From an uncultured Clostridia bacterium (lineage in GTDB: Bacteria > Bacillota > Clostridia > Oscillospirales > Acutalibacteraceae), in contig CANQUV010000015.1 of the NCBI GenBank assembly GCA_947627135.1, forward strand, positions 1-64,000: a DNA stretch of 64,000 nucleotides, in the 5' to 3' direction. This document shows, piece by piece, positions 59,481-64,000 of this stretch (position 1 is the first letter of the stretch; every line of letters begins with the position of its first letter). The position numbers and the translations under genes were made by a program. Below the pieces are notes generated by a model. It saw only the letters and a list, made by a program, of their open reading frames with translations, had not been told where the DNA came from and searched no databases.

Positions 59481-60014
59481 ATGAAACAAGTATCAAAAAG
59501 TGTATTTTCAATAATGATTGCAGTTTTATTATTAATGTTTTCAAGCATACCTGTTTTTGCAGCAGATAGTCCAAGTGCTGATCTTACGATAGATGTACAA
59601 ATTAATCCATCAAGAGGCGGTACAGGTACTTATGAGTTTGAATCTGATTTCGGTGCAGGAGAAAACGGCGGAACACTTGTTCATTTTGAAGCGAAGGCAA
59701 ATGATGGTTATACATTCAGTAATTGGACATTGGAAGGCAATTACACAGTTGTTAGTGGCAGTCTTAATGACAGCAGTTTTACTGTTGAAGCTTTTTCAGA
59801 CCTTGTTGCTACACCTAGCTTTACAGAGAATGGTAATTCCGGCGGTGGCTCATCAGCAGGAGGCAGCGTTAATGTTCCAATAGATTCAAATACAAGCAGC
59901 ACTTCACCTCAAACAGGAGATAACAATTTATTGCTTTTTGCAGGTGCGGTTGTTGTTTTAGCTGCATGCGGAGTTTTTGTTGTAAAACGTAAAATGGATA
60001 AGATTGAAAAATAA
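59481..60014 (+). CDS. Sortase-anchored surface protein (SPQTG sorting signal)
   Basis: 177 residues. Signal peptide VFSIMIAVLLLMFSSIPVFAA, a beta-rich central domain with FEAKANDGYTFSNWT (like the InlB/Listeria-Bacteroides repeat), a Gly/Ser linker and a sorting signal: SPQTGD, the helix LLLFAGAVVVLAACGVFVV and a basic tail KRKMDKIEK. The motif fits the (S/P)PXTG pattern known for Clostridioides difficile SrtB. The neighbouring class B sortase is the likely enzyme. The ligand or role of the exposed domain is unknown. Confidence 0.85.
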   Translation: MKQVSKSVFSIMIAVLLLMFSSIPVFAADSPSADLTIDVQINPSRGGTGTYEFESDFGAGENGGTLVHFEAKANDGYTFSNWTLEGNYTVVSGSLNDSSFTVEAFSDLVATPSFTENGNSGGGSSAGGSVNVPIDSNTSSTSPQTGDNNLLLFAGAVVVLAACGVFVVKRKMDKIEK

Positions 60015-60034
60015 TTATTGATTAAAAAACACTC

Positions 60035-60064
60035 AAAGCCTCTGTTAAAACAGAGGCTTTTTAT
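60035..60064 (+). terminator. Terminator after the SPQTG gene
   Basis: AAAGCCTCTGTT and AACAGAGGCTTT arms followed by T residues. Confidence 0.85.
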
Positions 60065-60076
60065 TTTTGAGATAAG

Positions 60077-60105
60077 TTGAATTTATTTGTTTACAATGTT
60101 ATAAT
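60077..60105 (+). promoter_or_regulatory. Promoter of the sortase gene
   Basis: TTGAAT (60077-60082), 17 bases, TATAAT (60100-60105). Confidence 0.65.
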
Positions 60106-60136
60106 GATTAAACTAATTAATTAAACGGAGAAAAAA

Positions 60137-60928
60137 ATGAAATTATCTAAAAAAAACAAGCTTTTTATGTTACTTATAATATTTCTTGTTATTTTACTAA
60201 TAGGATTATGTTATATATTATTTATTGTTTACAATAATTTTAAAGCACAAAACGATTATAATAAAATAAAAGATACAGCTGTTTCAGAAAAAGAAACAGA
60301 TTCTGAAACACAGCCTATTACAGGACATAAAGAGTTTGCGGATAATCCTGTTGATTTTGAATCTTTAGAAGAAATAAATGAGGAAATATATGCATGGATT
60401 TATGTTCCTGGAACAAATGTAGATTATCCTATTGTACAAAGTGCTACAAGCGACTTTTTTTATTTAGATCACGATGTCTACAAAAACTATTTATTTGCAG
60501 GTTCAATTTATACTGAAGCGTGTAATCTACGCAATTTTACGGATAGAAATACTGTACTGTATGGTCATAATATGGCAGACGGAAGTATGTTTGCAACTTT
60601 ACACAGATTTGAAGATGAAGACTTTTTCAATAAAAATAAATACATTTATGTTTACCTGCCGGGGAAGAAACTGACATATAAAATCGTATCAGCTTATAAT
60701 TACGATAACAGACACATAATGAATTCATTTAATTTTGCGGATGACAAAGTATTTGAAGAGTATATAAATTTTGTAATGAATCCGCATTCTTCAATAAGTA
60801 ATGTAAACAAGGACGTAAAGCTTGATTTAAACAGTAAGCTTATAACATTAAGCACCTGTTTAAATTCAAATGATGAGGGAAGATATTTAGTTCAGGGGGT
60901 ATTAATAAATAATGAGCAAACAAACTGA
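60137..60928 (+). CDS. srtB: Class B sortase
   Basis: 263 residues. An N-terminal membrane anchor (LFMLLIIFLVILLIGLCYILFI) precedes the sortase barrel with WIYVPGTNVDYPIVQ, the catalytic His in NTVLYGHNMADGSMF, the catalytic Cys in LITLSTCLNSNDEGRYLVQ and the Arg in the same segment. The WIYVPGTNVDYP start and the long helix after the His are class B features. It faces the outside and should join the SPQTG protein to peptidoglycan. It overlaps the LCP gene by 17 bases. Confidence 0.93.
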   Translation: MKLSKKNKLFMLLIIFLVILLIGLCYILFIVYNNFKAQNDYNKIKDTAVSEKETDSETQPITGHKEFADNPVDFESLEEINEEIYAWIYVPGTNVDYPIVQSATSDFFYLDHDVYKNYLFAGSIYTEACNLRNFTDRNTVLYGHNMADGSMFATLHRFEDEDFFNKNKYIYVYLPGKKLTYKIVSAYNYDNRHIMNSFNFADDKVFEEYINFVMNPHSSISNVNKDVKLDLNSKLITLSTCLNSNDEGRYLVQGVLINNEQTN

Positions 60929-62261
60929 TAAAAATTCAGAGCAGGAAAATCGGGAACAAATTAATGAAAATTCAGAGCAGGAAAATCGGGAACAAACTAA
61001 TGAAAATTTAGGGCAGGAAAGTCGGACACAAACTGACGAAAATTCAGAGCAGGAAAAATTTTCGGAAGATAACAAAAATATTCAAGAATACGCCCTTCCT
61101 TTTGAAAAACGCAGAAAGTCTAATAAAAACAGAGATAAAACAAAAATTGAATCATCGGCCTATGATGATTTAGATGATTATATTTATCAAACTCCTGTAA
61201 AAATCAGAAATTCAAAGCATCATCATAAGCATCATCACAAAAAAAACAAAGGCTGGAAAAAAGCAATAATAATTACGATAATTATATTGTTAATATTAAT
61301 TTTGTCGGCAATTTCAGCTTTATTAATAGCTACTAATATAGGAAAAGGCGAAATGCTTGACGAAAACAAAAATGCAGTTATTACCGTTCCTGAAGAAGTT
61401 GAAAATTATGAAAACGGAAAAATAATAACATATAAAGGGAAAAAGTATCAGTTAAATGAAAATATGACAAGCATTTTGTTTATGGGTGTAGATGAGCGTG
61501 AATTTGAAGAAGATGACGCTAACTACGGAACAAATGGTAATGCTGATGTAATAATGCTGATGACGATTGATACAGAAACAGGAAAGTCAAATTTAATAAG
61601 CATTTCCCGTGATACTATGGCGGAAATCGATGTTTATTCAACGGAAGGTAAATATACCGGTACTGAAACAAGTCAGGTAGCATTGGCATTTTCTTACGGC
61701 AACGGTAAGGAAACAAGCTGTGAGAATGAGGTAAAAGCAGTAAGAAGAATGTTTTATAATATTCCAATAAGTTCATATCTAGCACTTGATTTAGATTCTA
61801 TTGGTACAATAAACGATGCAGTCGGCGGAGTAACGGTAACATCACCGGAAACAATCGGACCATTTAAAGAAGGTGAATCAGTTACTCTTATAGGAGATAT
61901 GGCAGAAACTTTTGTTCGTACTCGAAATACTGCTGAACTTGATTCAAACTCAAAACGAATGGAAAGACAAAAAATTTATCTTTCGGGATTTTTTAATAAG
62001 TTTATAGAGTCGACAAAAAATAATATTATGACTCCTGTTGATTTATTTAACAGTGCAAGTTCTTATATGGTGACAAATATAGATTTATCAAAAGTCACTT
62101 ATTTGTCAGGACTGCTAATGCAAAAAAACTTTACAGATTTTAATCTTCAAACGATTCCGGGTGAGATAAAACAAGGTGAAGTTTATGCTGAATATTATGT
62201 AGATGAAGATAAATTTCTTGAGATGTTTCTTGATATTTACTATACACCGATAGAAGATTAA
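60912..62261 (+). CDS. LytR-CpsA-Psr (LCP) family cell-wall glycopolymer ligase
   Basis: 449 residues. A long cytoplasmic N-terminus begins with four 12-residue repeats (NSEQENREQINE-like) and carries a His-rich patch (KHHHKHHHKKNK). A membrane helix (AIIITIIILLILILSAISAL) follows. The LCP domain has SILFMGVDERE, NADVIMLMTID, NLISISRDTMAEID and GGVTVTSPETIG, with conserved Arg residues in FVRTRNTAELDSNSKRMERQ. Such proteins attach teichoic acids or other polymers to peptidoglycan. It shares an operon with the sortase, so both act on the cell wall. Confidence 0.92.
   Translation: MSKQTDKNSEQENREQINENSEQENREQTNENLGQESRTQTDENSEQEKFSEDNKNIQEYALPFEKRRKSNKNRDKTKIESSAYDDLDDYIYQTPVKIRNSKHHHKHHHKKNKGWKKAIIITIIILLILILSAISALLIATNIGKGEMLDENKNAVITVPEEVENYENGKIITYKGKKYQLNENMTSILFMGVDEREFEEDDANYGTNGNADVIMLMTIDTETGKSNLISISRDTMAEIDVYSTEGKYTGTETSQVALAFSYGNGKETSCENEVKAVRRMFYNIPISSYLALDLDSIGTINDAVGGVTVTSPETIGPFKEGESVTLIGDMAETFVRTRNTAELDSNSKRMERQKIYLSGFFNKFIESTKNNIMTPVDLFNSASSYMVTNIDLSKVTYLSGLLMQKNFTDFNLQTIPGEIKQGEVYAEYYVDEDKFLEMFLDIYYTPIED
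60931..61062 (+). repeat. Four 36-base tandem repeats inside the LCP gene
   Basis: Units begin at 60931, 60967, 61003 and 61039, each starting AAAATTCAGAGCAGGAAAA or a close variant; the first two differ by one base or so, the last is partial. They encode Glu/Gln/Asn-rich 12-residue repeats and could vary in number between strains. Confidence 0.85.
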
Positions 62262-62263
62262 AA

Positions 62264-62290
62264 ATGGGCAGTAAAACTGCCCATTAATTT
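62264..62290. terminator. Shared bidirectional terminator between LCP and sfsA genes
   Basis: ATGGGCAGT and ACTGCCCAT arms, loop AAA, T-rich on both strands. Confidence 0.8.
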
Positions 62291-62293
62291 TTA

Positions 62294-62977
62294 TCAATAT
62301 AATTTTACATCTACTTGATTGTTAATTTCCAAAGTATTTTCAGTTACCTTGCAGTCATAACAAATGATATTAACACCGTTTTTTTTCGCATTTCTTAAAG
62401 CTTCTCCAAATTCAGGATGAGTTTTCATATTCGGAGTGAAATATTTAACATTTTCCATTTGAACAACAAATATTATGTAAGATTCATAACCATCTTTTTT
62501 TGCTTCAATAAGTTCGTTTATATGCTTTAAGCCCCTTTGTGTAGGGGCATCGGGAAAAAGAACGACTCCATTATCTTCAAGGGTAACGCCCTTAACTTCA
62601 ATAAAGATTTTTTTTGATTTCGTTATAACATAAAAATCAAATCGGCTGTTTTTATATTTAAATTCAGGCTTAATTATCTCAACATCATTAAATAATTTAC
62701 CGCTTAACAATAATTCATGAATGACCCTGTTAGGTGCTTGACTGTCCATATTTATAAGTCTGTCACCTTTGTAAACAGAAATTAAGTCATAATCGGTTTT
62801 TCTGTTTTTACTGTTAAAATGCTGGCAAAAAACTATTGTATTGTCTTTTAAAAGTTCTTTGCATCTTCCGGTGTTTTTAACATGAACGGTTTTTTCTTTT
62901 CCCTTAATATTAACTTTTGCAATAAATCTGTTTGGTCGGCTGATAAAATTACCGACAATAATATCATCGTAAAACAT
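62294..62977 (-). CDS. sfsA: SfsA family DNA-binding/nuclease protein
   Basis: 227 residues. IIVGNFISRPNRFIAKV, HVKNTGRCKELL, SRFDFYV and FIEVKGVTLEDNGVVLFPDAPTQRG are strong SfsA family segments; the last holds the acidic/Lys nuclease-like site (RFD...EVKG). Originally linked to sugar fermentation in E. coli, it is now described as a nuclease or DNA-binding protein. I chose the ATG at 62977: earlier in-frame ATGs lie within or before the promoter at 62984-63012. The transcript would begin at or next to this ATG, so translation may be leaderless. Confidence 0.9.
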   Translation of the reverse strand: MFYDDIIVGNFISRPNRFIAKVNIKGKEKTVHVKNTGRCKELLKDNTIVFCQHFNSKNRKTDYDLISVYKGDRLINMDSQAPNRVIHELLLSGKLFNDVEIIKPEFKYKNSRFDFYVITKSKKIFIEVKGVTLEDNGVVLFPDAPTQRGLKHINELIEAKKDGYESYIIFVVQMENVKYFTPNMKTHPEFGEALRNAKKNGVNIICYDCKVTENTLEINNQVDVKLY

Positions 62978-62983
62978 ATAAAT

Positions 62984-63012
62984 ATTATAATACATTCTTT
63001 TTTCATTTTCAA
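62984..63012 (-). promoter_or_regulatory. sfsA promoter, apparently leaderless
   Basis: On the minus strand TTGAAA (63007-63012), 17 bases, TATAAT (62984-62989), then only six bases before the ATG at 62977. No ribosome site can fit. Confidence 0.6.
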
Positions 63013-63136
63013 ACCGTTGCAAAAACTTATGATTTATTATAAAATATTTATATGTCAATGGAGTTTAATTACAGTAATTGAATACCTGAATACTATTTAC
63101 TGATAGTGTTAAGAATATGGAAAAGGTGAATTTATA

Positions 63137-63997
63137 ATGAATGTTAAAAAATTAGGTCTTGTTCTTGAAGGCGGTGCAAGCAGAACATTTTATTCCTGCG
63201 GAATTATGGATTGCCTGCTTAAAGAAAATATTTATGCTGATTATGTAATCGGAACATCGGCAGGTATAGCAAACGGAGTATCTTATGTTTCAAAACAAGT
63301 AGGGAGAAATTATGTTATAGGAACAAAATATCTTCCTACAAAAAAGTATCAGGGATTTCATCACCTTTTAAACAGAAAAAACAGAAGCTATTATAATTTG
63401 GAATTTGTGTTCAACGAGATTCCTAATAAACTTTTACCGTTCGATTACGATACATTTTGTGATTTTAAAGGCGAAGTAATAGCAGTGGTTACAAATATTG
63501 AAACAGGAAAGCCGGAATATCTTGATGTATCAAGAAACGACAGAAGATTTATGATTTTGAGAGCGTCGTGTTCATTACCGATAATGTTTCAGCCTATCGA
63601 AATAAACGGCATAAAATATATGGACGGAGGTATTTGTGACAGTATCCCGGTAAAACACGCATTTGAAAGCGGTTGTGATAAATGTATAGTAATTTTAACT
63701 CAACCGAGAAATTACAGAAAAAAGTTTGATAAATCACTTGAACTGTCAGCAAGAGTATTTAAAAAATATCCTGAATTTTGTAAAGCTCTTTATTCAAGAC
63801 CGGAAAGTTATAATGAAACACTTGAAGAAATCGAGAAACTCGAAGAAGAAGGAAAGGTTTTTGTAATAGCACCAAAAGAGTCGCTTGGAATTAAAAGAAC
63901 GGAAAATAACCGAGAAGAAATAAAGAGAATATATAATTTAGGAATAAAAGATTTTGAAAAATCCCAAAATTTATTAAATAAATTTCTTAATAAATAA
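63137..63997 (+). CDS. Patatin-like phospholipase family protein
   Basis: 286 residues. The oxyanion loop GLVLEGGASRTFY, the nucleophile elbow VIGTSAGIANG (Ser in GTSAG) and the catalytic Asp in YMDGGICDSIPV are all present, in the order of bacterial patatins. A Lys/Glu-rich C-terminal helix follows (NETLEEIEKLEEEGK). It should hydrolyse a lipid ester in the cytosol or at the inner membrane face. It starts behind AAAAGGTGAA and ends at the window edge. Confidence 0.93.
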   Translation: MNVKKLGLVLEGGASRTFYSCGIMDCLLKENIYADYVIGTSAGIANGVSYVSKQVGRNYVIGTKYLPTKKYQGFHHLLNRKNRSYYNLEFVFNEIPNKLLPFDYDTFCDFKGEVIAVVTNIETGKPEYLDVSRNDRRFMILRASCSLPIMFQPIEINGIKYMDGGICDSIPVKHAFESGCDKCIVILTQPRNYRKKFDKSLELSARVFKKYPEFCKALYSRPESYNETLEEIEKLEEEGKVFVIAPKESLGIKRTENNREEIKRIYNLGIKDFEKSQNLLNKFLNK

Positions 63998-64000
63998 AAA

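Overview
The window comes from a low-GC, Gram-positive, strictly anaerobic member of the Firmicutes, most likely a gut or rumen Clostridia of the Ruminococcaceae/Oscillospiraceae type (inference). The signs are the SRP RNA-dnaX-ybaB-recR order, a three-subunit [FeFe] hydrogenase, a type I dockerin, a class B sortase with an SPxTG-type substrate, an LCP protein, lipoproteins and strongly AT-rich codon use. No species can be named from the sequence alone.

Layout. 1-5870 is housekeeping: a radical SAM protein, a PPK2 polyphosphate kinase, SRP RNA, dnaX, ybaB, recR, smpB and ssrA (tmRNA). Immediately after the CCA end of ssrA the base composition changes abruptly and a GC-rich island runs to about 16440. 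It carries an apparently intact cargo: a two-component system, a VTC-type polyphosphate polymerase, DUF4956 and a large carbohydrate-binding surface protein. This cargo is embedded among broken mobility genes (tnpV, parM, parR, mobC, relaxase, parB, serine recombinase). From 16.5 to 22 kb comes thiol and sulfur metabolism: glutamate-cysteine ligase, tcdA, cysK with a Cys-ending leader peptide, an Rrf2 regulator and metY. From 22 to 30 kb lie a redox and ECF cluster (aldo/keto reductase, flavodoxin lipoprotein, DUF362, ECF S component, DUF1893), small proteins, a FAD-Rieske oxidoreductase, a metal-binding HMA protein and a hairpin-rich repeat region. gltBD fills 30-36 kb, followed by a PPTase, an ArsC-like protein and tRNA-Gln.

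The most interesting system is 38.1-44.6 kb on the minus strand. A cobalamin riboswitch with its own terminator heads an operon of six genes: a secreted DUF4430-dockerin protein, a membrane-tethered alpha/alpha-barrel (terpene-cyclase-like repeats) protein, a DUF4430 lipoprotein, EcfT, a double EcfA ATPase and an ECF S component. The alpha/alpha barrel plus DUF4430 pair matches the two domains of animal intrinsic factor/transcobalamin. I read this as a bacterial, split, surface-displayed cobalamin-capture apparatus feeding an ECF importer.

44.7-45.0 kb holds tRNA-Arg, -His and -Lys. 45.1-51.4 kb is an operon of FabF, two acyl-adenylating enzymes and a thioesterase facing a LysR regulator. 51.6-55.8 kb encodes the HydABC-type hydrogenase. 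The right end has nadA-mnmA with a damaged GNAT gene and a HAD hydrolase, an SPQTG surface protein with its class B sortase and an LCP protein, sfsA read from an apparently leaderless promoter, and a patatin-like phospholipase.

Stretches above 300 bases without a gene are described as features. Identifications rest on recognisable motifs read by eye; no database search was run.
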